A DNA stretch of 64,000 bases, from positions 3,305,001 through 3,369,000 of the forward strand of contig NZ_CP122539.1 in assembly GCF_029853675.1 (NCBI RefSeq), written 5' to 3'. The notes under the pieces are model-generated. The model was not told the DNA's origin. It saw nothing but the letters and a program-made list of their open reading frames with translations, and searched no databases. Position 1 is the first letter of the stretch. Each line of letters begins with the position of its first letter. Shown here piece by piece: positions 53,707-62,596 of this stretch. Origin of the DNA: Tenacibaculum tangerinum. Lineage in GTDB: Bacteria; Bacteroidota; Bacteroidia; Flavobacteriales; Flavobacteriaceae. A program made the translations under genes and the position numbers.

Positions 53707-53762
53707 AGTTTGTTGTTTAAAAGAACTTTGAATTTCAAAGTTTAATGATAAAAAAATTAGTG

Positions 53763-54059
53763 TTATGTATTCTTAATTAGTTTTTCAAGAGCGTCTATAT
53801 GTTTTTTAAACTCTTGTTTGCCGAGTTCGGTAGCGTAGTATCTTGTGTTTGGTTTTCTACCTATGAATTGTTTTTCTACTCTAATAAAATCTACTTTTTC
53901 TAAGGCTTTTGTATGACTTGCCAAGTTGCCATCTGTAGCCCCGAGCAACTCTTTAAGCGTTGTAAATTCGGCATATTCATTTACCATGAGCACCGACATA
54001 ATTCCCAGTCGAATCCTATGGTCAAAAGCTTTGTTAATATTTAGAATAATGTTTTTCAA
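53763..54059 (-). CDS. Winged-helix transcriptional regulator (HTH_34 type)
   Basis: 98-aa ArsR/MarR-like single-domain regulator: AFDHRIRLGIMSVLMVNEYA, then the recognition region LLGATDGNLASHTKALEKV and the wing EKQFIGRKPNTRYYATELG. No metal-binding Cys pair. Such regulators usually sit beside membrane proteins they control; here the neighbours are creD downstream and a membrane protein upstream (32 bp gap). Confidence 0.92.
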   Translation of the reverse strand: MKNIILNINKAFDHRIRLGIMSVLMVNEYAEFTTLKELLGATDGNLASHTKALEKVDFIRVEKQFIGRKPNTRYYATELGKQEFKKHIDALEKLIKNT

Positions 54060-54091
54060 AAAAAGATGAATTATAAAGTACGAAAGTACGG

Positions 54092-54700
54092 TTACTTTCT
54101 GTCATATTTAAAATACATAACTGTGCCATACACAATATGCATTACGCCAAAACCGATTACCCAAAACCAAAAACCGTACCCCGGTAGCATCGCAGCAAGA
54201 AGTCCTAATACAACCTCAGTATACCCTAAATACCTGATGTCTCCCACCGTATATTTTGATGCATTAATCAACGCCAATCCATAAAAAAGCAACATCAAAG
54301 CACCTGTTTGTCCGTATTTTTGATGTCCTAAAATGATGATGATATAAATGGCACCAGCAACTAACGGAATAAGAAAATTTAAAAGTAATCTTCTGGTGGT
54401 AGCATCCCAGATTTTTTCTCCATTCTTTTTAGCCTTTCTAGTCGTTAAAAAGATAGCAGTAGCAATACTTAAAAAACCTACCAACAATAAAACAAAAATA
54501 ACTATTCGGAAAACCTTTCCGTCCAACAGTAAATAACCATTAGAACTGTTGTTTACCAACCAATAGGCATACGCCGCTCCAATTAGTGCATATATCCCTG
54601 CTAAAATACCAGACAATCCACTCAGTGAAATAAACCGAGAAGATCTGTTCATTAAATTTTTAATTTCTGATATGTCTTTTAAATACTCTTCTGAACTCAT
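54092..54700 (-). CDS. Membrane protein upstream of the HTH regulator and creD
   Basis: 202-aa protein with six hydrophobic segments (about residues 23-45, 60-82, 108-128, 132-150, 155-172, 176-195). A short cytosolic start MSSEEYLKDISEIKNLMNRS precedes the first helix SLSGLSGILAGIYALIGAA. Function unknown. It is the first gene of the unit with the winged-helix regulator and creD, a linkage seen in other Bacteroidota, and probably is a membrane partner under that regulator. Confidence 0.85.
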   Translation of the reverse strand: MSSEEYLKDISEIKNLMNRSSRFISLSGLSGILAGIYALIGAAYAYWLVNNSSNGYLLLDGKVFRIVIFVLLLVGFLSIATAIFLTTRKAKKNGEKIWDATTRRLLLNFLIPLVAGAIYIIIILGHQKYGQTGALMLLFYGLALINASKYTVGDIRYLGYTEVVLGLLAAMLPGYGFWFWVIGFGVMHIVYGTVMYFKYDRK

Positions 54701-54781
54701 TTTTAAAGAACTTTGAAAAACAAAGTAAAAGTAATTTTATGAAACTACCAAATAAAATTTTAATAGCAGGGTGATTGCATG

Positions 54782-54850
54782 AAGTATGAGTGACCTAATC
54801 TCATGAATAAGAGTTACTCATAACGTAAAGATTTCTCCTTCCAGGCGAAA
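54782..54850. repeat. Dispersed repeat, copy inverted relative to 61590-61664
   Basis: The core 54796-54842 is the reverse complement of 61598-61644 with one mismatch in 47 bp; weaker similarity extends both sides. It fills the gap before the DUF1801 gene. Confidence 0.8.
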
Positions 54851-54945
54851 TGATATTTTTAAATGGATTTTAAAGGTAAATTTTTTAAAATCAATACAAT
54901 AAGATCCCTAAATCACGTCAAATATTTTTTGAATACCCAGTATGC

Positions 54946-54974
54946 TTGCATCGACGTAGTTTATTGTATTTTTG
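54946..54974 (+). promoter_or_regulatory. Promoter TTG, 18 bp, TATTTTTG next to the ATG
   Basis: TTG at 54946-54948, an 18-bp spacer and an exact -7 box at 54967-54974. The start codons ATG ATG (54977, 54980) follow within 2-5 nt, so the mRNA would be leaderless. Confidence 0.55.
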
Positions 54975-54976
54975 AA

Positions 54977-55348
54977 ATGATGAAGCCAGCCGAAGCCTAT
55001 ATACTCGAACAACCAGAACCATACAGGTCTATTTTACTGCATTTGCAAGTGTTGATAGAAAGCAGTTTTCAGAATTTAGAGCTACAATACAAATGGAAAA
55101 TTCCTGTGTATTATAGTCACGGAAAACCATTATGTTACCTAAACGCATCTCATAAAAAAGGATTTGTTGATGTAGGATTTTGGGCAAAAGGCATTTTACA
55201 AGATTTTGATGCTTTTTTGGTTTCAGAAGGAAGAACAGTTGTTAAATCACTTCGCTATAGCTCAGTAGAAGAAATTGACGAAAAAATACTACTGCAAGTT
55301 ATACAAGAAGTGACAAAACACCATCATAAAGGTTTTTGGAAAAAATAG
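54977..55348 (+). CDS. DUF1801 family protein
   Basis: 123-aa protein of the DUF1801 (YdhG-like) fold: PAEAYILEQPEPYRSILLHL, LQYKWKIPVYYSHGKPLCYL and the end KHHHKGFWKK. Function unknown, possibly small-molecule binding. The start is set at 54977 or 54980 because the promoter lies just upstream; an earlier in-frame ATG at 54863 would place the promoter inside the gene and add a tail without similarity. Confidence 0.85.
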   Translation: MMKPAEAYILEQPEPYRSILLHLQVLIESSFQNLELQYKWKIPVYYSHGKPLCYLNASHKKGFVDVGFWAKGILQDFDAFLVSEGRTVVKSLRYSSVEEIDEKILLQVIQEVTKHHHKGFWKK

Positions 55349-55360
55349 TGCTTTCGTAAT

Positions 55361-56305
55361 TTATTTTGCAGCTATAATGTATGACAAAGCAGATTTATTA
55401 TTAAAGTATAACGTGAGTACTCCTGGTTTAATTTTATCAATAGCAATATTTGTATAAGTCCCACTGTTCGTTACTGAAGGATTCTTGGCATGTTTATCTT
55501 GTTTGTATTTATAAGTAATATCAGTATTAGATTCTAAGTTTTTTAAAGTGATAAAAATATTTTTAGGGTTGTTTAATTTACCATTGATAGGAGACACTAT
55601 CTTAGCATTGCTTTCTAAAAAAGGTGTCCAAACCATGGGTAAGTGACTAAAAGAGTTCAAATCGGTTTGTTCAAGAAAGTCACGCCACTTTTTATCACTT
55701 GGGTAATGTGTTAGTTTAATTTTGTCTTTAGCAATATTGAAATAATTGAAATTAGGCACTTGTTTCAGTAAGTTAGAATCAAATTTAATTCCGTAAGTAG
55801 CATCAATTAAAACCCAATCATTATCAATCTTAACGGCATTCCAAGCATGATTTTTAAATTTTGGTTTTATACCGATGTCGGTGGCTGACATTTTAGTATA
55901 TCCTTTGATTAACTCGTTTTCAATATGTAATAAATCACAAACTTTTTTAAATATAATAGCAATATCTATGCATACTCCTTCTTTTGATGAAATTGCTTTT
56001 TCAGCAATAGCATCATTAATCATTTTTCTTCTCCTTTTTAAATCATCCTTATTATAGTAAACGATAAGTTCTGGATCTTTGAGGGTTGAGTTATTTGAGT
56101 TTGAATAAAATCGTATGTTAGAAGTAAGCCAAGAAAAAAGAAATCTTGCTTTGTCTATGTCTGTGTTGAAATTATGATTGATTAGTTGAGTTAGCTCTTT
56201 GGTAGAATTTACTTTAACATGATAGTTTAATGAACTATTTTTTTCTAGATTTTGAGAGAAAGAGAGGTTATAAAAGAGAACAATAACAAATAAGCTTTTT
56301 TTCAT
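55361..56305 (-). CDS. Exported transglutaminase-like protein, copy A
   Basis: 314-aa secreted protein with signal peptide (VIVLFYNLSFSQ). The transglutaminase-like cysteine protease core has Cys in SKEGVCIDIAIIFKKVCDLL, His in KNHAWNAVKI and Asp in LIDATYGIKF. A C-terminal beta region (about 225-314) follows. Likely a periplasmic or surface peptidase or a peptide-bond-related enzyme; substrate unknown. A paralogue is directly upstream on the same strand (36 bp gap), pointing to a tandem duplication. Confidence 0.9.
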   Translation of the reverse strand: MKKSLFVIVLFYNLSFSQNLEKNSSLNYHVKVNSTKELTQLINHNFNTDIDKARFLFSWLTSNIRFYSNSNNSTLKDPELIVYYNKDDLKRRRKMINDAIAEKAISSKEGVCIDIAIIFKKVCDLLHIENELIKGYTKMSATDIGIKPKFKNHAWNAVKIDNDWVLIDATYGIKFDSNLLKQVPNFNYFNIAKDKIKLTHYPSDKKWRDFLEQTDLNSFSHLPMVWTPFLESNAKIVSPINGKLNNPKNIFITLKNLESNTDITYKYKQDKHAKNPSVTNSGTYTNIAIDKIKPGVLTLYFNNKSALSYIIAAK

Positions 56306-56341
56306 GGCGTGTTTTAATTGAAAACTAAAGATAAAAAATAA

Positions 56342-57292
56342 TTACCGAATCAAAAACTCAAGCATTACTTCTTTATCGATTATCAAAAATAATCGATTGC
56401 TGTTTTTACGAGGCGTTGATGTAATTATAGTACTATGGTTATGGGTAACTAGTTTGTCGGGCTTCACAGCATATCGATATCCACTATACCCTAAAGTTAC
56501 TTTTTGACTTGGCTTCAAATTTTTAATACGTATTTCAATCGTTTTGTTTCCGTTTAGAATTCCTTTTTTAGGAGAAATTAATACCAAGTCAGATTGTAAA
56601 AAGGGCGCATTATAAATAGGTTGACTGTAAAATTCCACTTTATTCGTTCTTCCAACCCTGAGTTGCCAGCGTTTTTCTTCAGGAAAATGGGTTTTAAAAT
56701 ACTTTTCTTTTGGAATGTTATAATAGTAAGCGTTAAATAAGGAATGCCACCTATTATTGTTAACAACCCCCGCTGCCCAAGTAGCATCAATGTATATCCA
56801 TTTACCATGCAGTTTTACAGCATTCCAAGCGTGATTAGCATTGGGTTTGGCATTGCCAATATCACGAGATGAATTTCTAATATGGCCTCTTATAACTTCA
56901 TTTTCAATTTGAAGCATGGAGCATATTTTAGCAAAAGTTTGTGCGTATCCTTCGCAAATGGCTTTTCGAGTTGTTAAAGTTTGGTTTACAATACTGTCTT
57001 TTATTGCTTGCTGTTTTTCTAACTTTTCTTGCTCGTTTCTGTAGCTAAAATAAATTCGTTTTTGTGTAGGATGATAATAGGCATGTAAATCGTATTGTAT
57101 ATTATACGCAAGCCAATAAAATGCTGCTTGTACCTGCTGTTCTTCGGTATTAAAATCTTTCGCTATTTGCTGAGTTAGCCGTGCTACTTTTTTGAATTGT
57201 GGGTAATTATTTACTTTCTCTTCAATTAAAGAAAAGTCTTGTGCACTAACACTACCAGTTACTAAAAAGAATAAAAAAAGAAGCTGTTTCAT
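56342..57292 (-). CDS. Exported transglutaminase-like protein, copy B
   Basis: 316-aa paralogue of the next gene. Start at 57292 gives the signal peptide KQLLFLFFLVTGSVSAQ; an upstream ATG adds ten residues that spoil it. Triad: Cys in RKAICEGYAQTFAKICSM, His in NHAWNAVKLHGKW and Asp in YIDATWAAG. The C-terminal part (about 225-316) is again beta-rich. Tandem with copy A and 9 bp from kdsA, all on one strand, so possibly one transcript. Confidence 0.9.
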   Translation of the reverse strand: MKQLLFLFFLVTGSVSAQDFSLIEEKVNNYPQFKKVARLTQQIAKDFNTEEQQVQAAFYWLAYNIQYDLHAYYHPTQKRIYFSYRNEQEKLEKQQAIKDSIVNQTLTTRKAICEGYAQTFAKICSMLQIENEVIRGHIRNSSRDIGNAKPNANHAWNAVKLHGKWIYIDATWAAGVVNNNRWHSLFNAYYYNIPKEKYFKTHFPEEKRWQLRVGRTNKVEFYSQPIYNAPFLQSDLVLISPKKGILNGNKTIEIRIKNLKPSQKVTLGYSGYRYAVKPDKLVTHNHSTIITSTPRKNSNRLFLIIDKEVMLEFLIR

Positions 57293-57331
57293 ATAGGAGT
57301 TAAAAACAATGACATGAAACAAAAACTGTGC

Positions 57332-58150
57332 CTATAAATTCGTAATCGTTTTTCTAATGGCAACCAAGTTGCTTAATAAACCTTCTAAATAATCGAGATG
57401 TAACATATTTGCACCATCACTTTTGGCATTGGCAGGGTCAAAATGAGTTTCGATAAACAATCCATCTACATGGTTTACGACACCCGCACGAGCAATGGTT
57501 TCAATCATGTCTGGTCTACCACCTGTAACACCACTAGATTGATTTGGTTGTTGTAACGAATGGGTTACATCTAATACCGTAGGAGCGTATTGGCGCATGG
57601 TAGGAATTCCGCGGAAATCAACAATCATATCTTGGTAGCCAAACATGGTTCCTCGATCAGTGATCCACGCTTGTTGGTTGCCGGCATCGTGTACTTTTTT
57701 TACGGCATGCTGCATGGCTTCTGGACTCATAAACTGTCCTTTTTTTAGGTTGACAACTTTACCCGTTTTAGCAGCAGCTACGACCAAATCGGTTTGACGA
57801 ACTAAAAAAGCAGGAATTTGCAATACATCTACATATTGAGCCGCTTTTTCAGCATCAGCAACCTCATGAATATCAGTTACTGTAGGTATATGAAATGTCT
57901 CAGAAACTTTACGTAAAATTTTTAACGCTTTTTCATCACCAATACCCGTAAAACTATCAATTCTACTGCGATTCGCTTTTTTAAAACTTCCTTTAAATAC
58001 ATAAGGAATTTCTAATTTATCGGTAATAGTAATTGCTTTTTCAGCAATTCGCATTGCCATATCTTCTCCCTCAATGGCACAAGGACCCGCGAGTAAGAAA
58101 AAATTGTTTGAATTAGCATATTTTATGTTTGGAATATCAGTTAAAGCCAT
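57332..58150 (-). CDS. kdsA: 3-deoxy-8-phosphooctulonate synthase
   Basis: Condenses arabinose 5-phosphate and phosphoenolpyruvate to KDO 8-phosphate for lipopolysaccharide. Seen: FLLAGPCAIEGEDMAMRIAE, the PEP-site YVFKGSFKKANRSRIDSF, and the DVTHSLQQPNQSSGVTGG loop with the metal-site HFDPANAKSDGANML. 272 aa is full length. A metal-free or metal-type assignment would need the key Asn/Cys position, which was not settled here. Divergent from the M28 peptidase gene. Confidence 0.96.
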   Translation of the reverse strand: MALTDIPNIKYANSNNFFLLAGPCAIEGEDMAMRIAEKAITITDKLEIPYVFKGSFKKANRSRIDSFTGIGDEKALKILRKVSETFHIPTVTDIHEVADAEKAAQYVDVLQIPAFLVRQTDLVVAAAKTGKVVNLKKGQFMSPEAMQHAVKKVHDAGNQQAWITDRGTMFGYQDMIVDFRGIPTMRQYAPTVLDVTHSLQQPNQSSGVTGGRPDMIETIARAGVVNHVDGLFIETHFDPANAKSDGANMLHLDYLEGLLSNLVAIRKTITNL

Positions 58151-58217
58151 CCTTAAAAATTTTCGACAAAATTAAGAAATTAAATTGGCTATATTTAGGC
58201 TTTTAAATAAATAACGA

Positions 58218-59216
58218 ATGAAAAAAAATTTATACCCATTAGCATTGCTAAGTGTATCAATTTTAGTATCGTGCAAACAAGTAAAAAGCACTGGTAACAA
58301 AGTTGCTACGAATGCTGTTGCGGTAATGCAGAAAAAGGAAAGCAGCCAAGTGTTCATAGATTCAGTTTTAGTAAGAAAACATGTATACACTCTCGCTTCG
58401 GATGAAATGGAAGGAAGGAGACCAGGAACTGAAGGGATGGAAAAAGCAACTCAGTATATAGAAAATGAATACAAAAGAATAGGGCTAAAAACCTTTGATA
58501 CCTTAACTACCTATCGTCAAAATTTTGAATACAAAGGTATACCAATGAGCAATATCATAGGCTTGCTAGAAGGAAGTTCTAAAAAAAACGAATTTGTTAT
58601 TGTGTCTGCGCATCACGATCATTTAGGCGTAAAGAAATCAGGGAATGGTGATCGAATTTTTAACGGAGCAAATGACGATGCTTCCGGAGTCGCAGGAGTA
58701 TTATCATTAGCCGAATATTATGCAAAAAAAAGAACCAATGAGCGTAGTATTTTGTTTGTATGTTTTACTGCCGAAGAAATGGGCTTGGTAGGTTCTGAAT
58801 ACTTTGGAAAAGGAATTGACGCTAGTAAATTTGTAGCTGGTATTAATTTAGAATTGATAGGAAAACAACCCAAAACAGGGCCTAAAACGTCATGGCTAAC
58901 AGGCTTTGATAAATCGGACTTTGGAAAAATAATTCAGAAGAACTTGGAAGGGTCAGGGTATGAAGTGTTTCCAGACCCATACCCGAGGTTCAACCTTTTT
59001 TTACGTTCAGACAATGCTTCGTTAGCACGTTTAGGAGTACCTTCTCACACGTTTTCAACAACACCTATTGATATCGATGCAGACTATCATAAAGTAACAG
59101 ACGAAGTAGCAACTTTAAATATGACTGTATTAACAGAAACTATAAAAGCAGTCGCAAGAGGAACTGAAAGTATTATTGAAGGAAAAGATACCCCCACCAG
59201 AGTTACGATGGAGTAA
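58218..59216 (+). CDS. M28-family zinc peptidase, lipoprotein
   Basis: 332-aa aminopeptidase-type enzyme anchored as a lipoprotein (lipobox LVSCKQ). Zinc ligands and catalytic residues fit the family: VSAHHDHLG (His/Asp), GANDDASGVAGVL (bridging Asp), TAEEMGLVGSEYFG (Glu pair) and GINLELIGK. A C-terminal HTFSTTPIDIDADYHK offers the last His. Probably digests peptides in the periplasm or at the cell surface; fits with the peptide-use genes elsewhere in the window. Ends before a strong terminator. Confidence 0.94.
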   Translation: MKKNLYPLALLSVSILVSCKQVKSTGNKVATNAVAVMQKKESSQVFIDSVLVRKHVYTLASDEMEGRRPGTEGMEKATQYIENEYKRIGLKTFDTLTTYRQNFEYKGIPMSNIIGLLEGSSKKNEFVIVSAHHDHLGVKKSGNGDRIFNGANDDASGVAGVLSLAEYYAKKRTNERSILFVCFTAEEMGLVGSEYFGKGIDASKFVAGINLELIGKQPKTGPKTSWLTGFDKSDFGKIIQKNLEGSGYEVFPDPYPRFNLFLRSDNASLARLGVPSHTFSTTPIDIDADYHKVTDEVATLNMTVLTETIKAVARGTESIIEGKDTPTRVTME

Positions 59217-59233
59217 TTATATAGAAAACTGAA

Positions 59234-59263
59234 TAAAAAAAGGAGCCTCAAGCTCCTTTTTTT
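59234..59263 (+). terminator. Terminator of the M28 peptidase gene
   Basis: Stem aaaaaggagc / gctcctttttt with a 5-nt loop and a T run. Confidence 0.88.
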
Positions 59264-59392
59264 GTTGGCTTTTAGTTGTTTTTTTTAGTGAAACGGTAAT
59301 TAAATACATCTAAAATTATTTAAAATATTAAAATTATATTAAAATTTTACTATATTCGGAAAGTTTTAAAATAACCTTTAAACCCTTCAAAA

Positions 59393-60877
59393 ATGAAAAA
59401 AACACTTTTAAGTTTAACAATTGTTTTTGCTATGATTTCATGTTCTCAACCTGATGAAGCAGTAGAAATACAACAAGAACAAAACTTACTTACACAGAAA
59501 GAAATCAACGCAAAAATTACTACTTCTCTAGAACAAACAGGAGATTTTGATTGGATGTCGCAAGATGCGCATACCATTTGGAGCGCCGTAAGTCTTGGAG
59601 ATAATATTCTAACTATTGGATATGGTAGCGACGAAAACAATTATGCCAAAAGTGAAGAAACAAATTCGATAAAAAATGAGCTTATTGCTTTGGTAAAAAG
59701 TTTTGAACCAACTTCTAGTAAGGGAAGTATTGAATTATATGAAGACGAAAATATTAATGTTATTGACGTAAAAGTGACTCAAAAAGAAACGATACAAGTA
59801 TTGTTAAACGATAGTAGAGTACGGTATATAGAACCAGCAGGATATCAATTTTTAACGTCAGAAGCACAAGCAAAGTCAGACTCTTCTAGTTCTTCTGGTT
59901 GTGGTTACGAAGCGACCACGTTAAACTCAAACGACTATCGAACGATAACACCAGGTGCTAGAGTACCTTGGTCATTCGATGCGCATAACATACCACAGGC
60001 GTGGAACTATAGTACAGGAGCAGGTGTTACCGTAGCAGTTATTGATACAGGACTGTCGCCTCAACAACGATGGATGAATCAGTATTTTAATGATGGATAT
60101 TCTTCTGGAAGAACTGTTCAGAAATACGGAACGTTTGTAGATTCTTGGTGGTCATGGTCTAATAATTATGATGGCGTGAACGATAAATGCGGACACGGAA
60201 CAAGCATGGCTTCTGCGGCTACTGCACCTAGAAATAACAATAATTTGCCAGTAGGAGTAGCTTACAATGCGAATTTAGTTTCGTATCGCGCCGTAGAAAA
60301 TGTAGTAATTGACGATTATCATGAAAAGCGTGGGGTTGCCGAAGCATTAACTGCATTGGGTAATAGAAGTGATGTAAGAGTTATTTCAATGTCTATCGGT
60401 TCTCCGTTTAGTATTGGGCGTGTTGAAGATGCCGTAAAATATGCGTACAACAGAGGAAAAATGATTATTGCCGCAGGGGGTACTTCTACTTCTTTTACTA
60501 CTTGGTACGGTGTTATTTTTCCTGCAAATATGAGTGAAACGGTAGCTGCCACGGGTGTTCGAGAAGGACAATACAGCAAATGTGATGTATGCCATACGGG
60601 GTCAAAAATTGATTTCACTATACAAATGCAACGAACTAATGGTACGAGTAATAAAGTACCTGTACTAAGTTATTACGATGGAAAGTCAGATTATGTGGGA
60701 GGATCGTCAGTAGCTACAGCAACTACAGCAGGAATTGCCGCATTGGTGTGGGCAAAGCACCCAAGCTGGTCTAGAGCACAAGTGTTACAAAAAATGAAAG
60801 AATCTTCTGATTTTTATCCGAACAAACATTCACAGTTTGGATATGGAAATATTGATGCGTTAAAAGCAGTTCAATAA
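59393..60877 (+). CDS. S8 (subtilisin-family) serine protease, lipoprotein
   Basis: 494-aa secreted protease with lipobox MISCSQ. A pro-domain covers about 20-165. The catalytic domain has Asp in VAVIDTGLS, His in KCGHGTSMAS and Ser in YVGGSSVATATTAGIAAL. A CDVCHTG stretch between His and Ser holds two Cys. No type IX sorting domain is seen at the end. A variant -7 box (TATATTCG) lies at 59351-59358. Single gene with its own terminator. Confidence 0.94.
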   Translation: MKKTLLSLTIVFAMISCSQPDEAVEIQQEQNLLTQKEINAKITTSLEQTGDFDWMSQDAHTIWSAVSLGDNILTIGYGSDENNYAKSEETNSIKNELIALVKSFEPTSSKGSIELYEDENINVIDVKVTQKETIQVLLNDSRVRYIEPAGYQFLTSEAQAKSDSSSSSGCGYEATTLNSNDYRTITPGARVPWSFDAHNIPQAWNYSTGAGVTVAVIDTGLSPQQRWMNQYFNDGYSSGRTVQKYGTFVDSWWSWSNNYDGVNDKCGHGTSMASAATAPRNNNNLPVGVAYNANLVSYRAVENVVIDDYHEKRGVAEALTALGNRSDVRVISMSIGSPFSIGRVEDAVKYAYNRGKMIIAAGGTSTSFTTWYGVIFPANMSETVAATGVREGQYSKCDVCHTGSKIDFTIQMQRTNGTSNKVPVLSYYDGKSDYVGGSSVATATTAGIAALVWAKHPSWSRAQVLQKMKESSDFYPNKHSQFGYGNIDALKAVQ

Positions 60878-60898
60878 AAATCAACTAACTAAACCAAG

Positions 60899-60926
60899 AA
60901 AAAGTCTCGTTTGTACGAGGCTTTTT
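60899..60926 (+). terminator. Terminator of the S8 protease gene
   Basis: Stem aaaaagtctcgt / acgaggcttttt (one G-T pair) with a 4-nt loop and a T run. Confidence 0.85.
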
Positions 60927-60974
60927 GTATTTTTATAAGGTGTAGTTTGGTGTTTAATATGTAAAAAAATATTT

Positions 60975-61499
60975 ATGAAATATGGTACGCTTCTTTTGCT
61001 ATTGCTTTGTATAGGCTGTTCTTCTTCTAAGGTAGTGTATGACTATGATAGTACAACAGATTTTAGCGAATACAAAACCTTTAACTTTTTTGAAGATGTA
61101 GGTAAAGGTTTAACAGCATTAGATGTAAAAAGAGTAACCCACGAGGTAAAACTAGCCTTAGAAGCAAAGGGAATGCAATTGTCTGAAACACCAGCTATGT
61201 ATGTGAATATTTTCGCTGAAGAACGAGAATCTCTTAATAGAAATACCATAGGTGTGGGTATAGGAAGTGGGGGAGCAAATGTTGGTTTCGGTATTTCTGG
61301 TGGTATTCCTATTGAAAGTAGGAAAATAAATCAGCAACTTACCATTGATTTTGTAGAGAGCAAGAACAATCAACTTATCTGGCAAGGAATTGCTACAGCT
61401 GATTTACGAGAAAAAATAACACCAGAACAAAAAATTGTATATTATCAAAAAATAATAGAAAAGGTACTAGATAAGTATCCTCCCAAAGATATTGAATAG
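60975..61499 (+). CDS. DUF4136 lipoprotein
   Basis: 174-aa lipoprotein (lipobox LCIGCSSSK). Matches DUF4136: VVYDYDSTTDFSEYKTFNF at the front, GVGIGSGGANVGFGISGG in the middle and the end LTIDFVESKNNQLIWQGIA. Function unknown; likely on the periplasmic side of a membrane. Single gene. Confidence 0.92.
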   Translation: MKYGTLLLLLLCIGCSSSKVVYDYDSTTDFSEYKTFNFFEDVGKGLTALDVKRVTHEVKLALEAKGMQLSETPAMYVNIFAEERESLNRNTIGVGIGSGGANVGFGISGGIPIESRKINQQLTIDFVESKNNQLIWQGIATADLREKITPEQKIVYYQKIIEKVLDKYPPKDIE

Positions 61500-61589
61500 T
61501 TATTTTTTCAATAATAGCAAGGGTTTTTAGGTGTTTAACGTGAGTTAGGTATCAGTGTTGATTTTAAGATTTTATCTTTAAAAGGGGTA

Positions 61590-61664
61590 TTTCGACTGGA
61601 AGGAGAAATCTTTAAGTTATGAGTAACTCTTATTCATGAGATTATGTTACCAATACTTCGTTTT
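61590..61664. repeat. Dispersed repeat, partner of 54782-54850
   Basis: The core 61598-61644 is the reverse complement of 54796-54842 (one mismatch). It lies in the gap 61500-62056. Confidence 0.8.
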
Positions 61665-61678
61665 ATCGATATGACACA

Positions 61679-61933
61679 CTATTGATTTTTAGTGAATTCA
61701 ATTTGATATTGTATCCCAGACTTACCTTTGTTTAGACTTTTCTCTTCAAAAGTAGCAGGCTTTAAGGCATCTTTAATCAGTTTATCAGGTTTAAAAATAG
61801 TATGGACACTTTTTATGTTGCTCGCAGTTACTTTGTCGACAGTTTCACTTTCTTCACTACTGCCATAATGGTGTTTATAAACAAAGCATAGTAGTCTTTT
61901 TGTAAAAACGTAGTAGTGTTTTGAGTAAAACAT
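61679..61933 (-). CDS. Doubtful short reading frame
   Basis: 84-aa frame without recognisable domain. The latter half (SNIKSVHTIFKPDKLIKDAL, then YQIEFTKNQ) looks like protein, while its start is made of 22-bp tandem repeats. It could be the end of a decayed gene. Low confidence. Confidence 0.25.
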   Translation of the reverse strand: MFYSKHYYVFTKRLLCFVYKHHYGSSEESETVDKVTASNIKSVHTIFKPDKLIKDALKPATFEEKSLNKGKSGIQYQIEFTKNQ

Positions 61934-61966
61934 AGTAGTGTTTTCAACAAAACATTAAGGTGTTTA
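61879..61966. repeat. 22-bp tandem repeat, about four copies
   Basis: The tagtagt core recurs at exactly 22-bp steps (61889, 61911, 61933, and a degenerate copy at 61955), each with aaaac before and gttttt after. A small minisatellite in the gap before the outer-membrane protein gene. Confidence 0.75.
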
Positions 61967-62000
61967 AAAAAGGTGTTTTTAAGTGGTGTAGTAAGGGTAT

Positions 62001-62034
62001 AAAAAAAAGCCTCCAAAATTATTTTGAAGGCTTT
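62001..62034 (-). terminator. Terminator of the outer-membrane barrel gene
   Basis: Stem aaagcctccaaaat / attttgaaggcttt; read on the minus strand it is followed by eight T. Confidence 0.85.
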
Positions 62035-62056
62035 GATTATATGTAGTATTACTTTT

Positions 62057-62554
62057 TTAGAATTGGTAACGGATACCTAAACCAAAGTCAGAGTTAAACC
62101 CGTCATAAGAATCATTGAATCCAATTTCTGGTCTAAAGTCTAAAGATAGGATTAATGGAATGTCAAAATTATACTCGATTCCAACTACACCTGAAGCAAA
62201 CACAAATGTTTCAGATCCTCCTTCTATTGTTATACCATTTGATGTTTGGTCTTTAAAACTCCAAAACCCTAAACCACCACCAACGCCAGCGTACCAGTTA
62301 AAACGGTTTTCTAAGTTCCACACCCATTGGTATAATGCTGTTGCTTTAAACCCATCATAATTCTTACCATTTCTAAGACCTAAATCAATCTCTAAACGGT
62401 TGTTATCGCTCAATCTACGTTGGTAAGAGACTTCGGCACCAAAGCCGTCATTATCGCCAAAGCGAAGACCAAGCGCATTTTTTGAAATATCTTGAGCGTT
62501 AGCTGTAAAAAATGATATGGTTACAAAACCAATAAATAAAAATAATTTTTTCAT
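62057..62554 (-). CDS. Outer membrane beta-barrel protein
   Basis: 165-aa exported protein with signal peptide (IGFVTISFFTANAQ) and alternating beta-strand pattern, e.g. LGLRFGDNDGFGAEVSYQRR, RFNWYAGVGGGLGFWSF and the final strand DFGLGIRYQF ending in Phe, typical of outer-membrane barrels. About eight strands fit the OmpX/OmpW-like size. Ligand or pore function unknown. It lies 42 bp downstream of the macroglobulin gene but has a separate terminator. Confidence 0.88.
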   Translation of the reverse strand: MKKLFLFIGFVTISFFTANAQDISKNALGLRFGDNDGFGAEVSYQRRLSDNNRLEIDLGLRNGKNYDGFKATALYQWVWNLENRFNWYAGVGGGLGFWSFKDQTSNGITIEGGSETFVFASGVVGIEYNFDIPLILSLDFRPEIGFNDSYDGFNSDFGLGIRYQF

Positions 62555-62596
62555 AATTTTTAATTTAATGTTATCTGCTCGCTAAGATAACTTTTT

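Noticed and set aside
54863..54976. Upstream start for the DUF1801 gene
   Set aside because: It would put the TTG/TATTTTTG promoter inside the coding region and adds residues without family match.
61043..61385. Minus-strand frames opposite the DUF4136 gene
   Set aside because: They are shadows; the plus-strand gene has a lipobox and family motifs.
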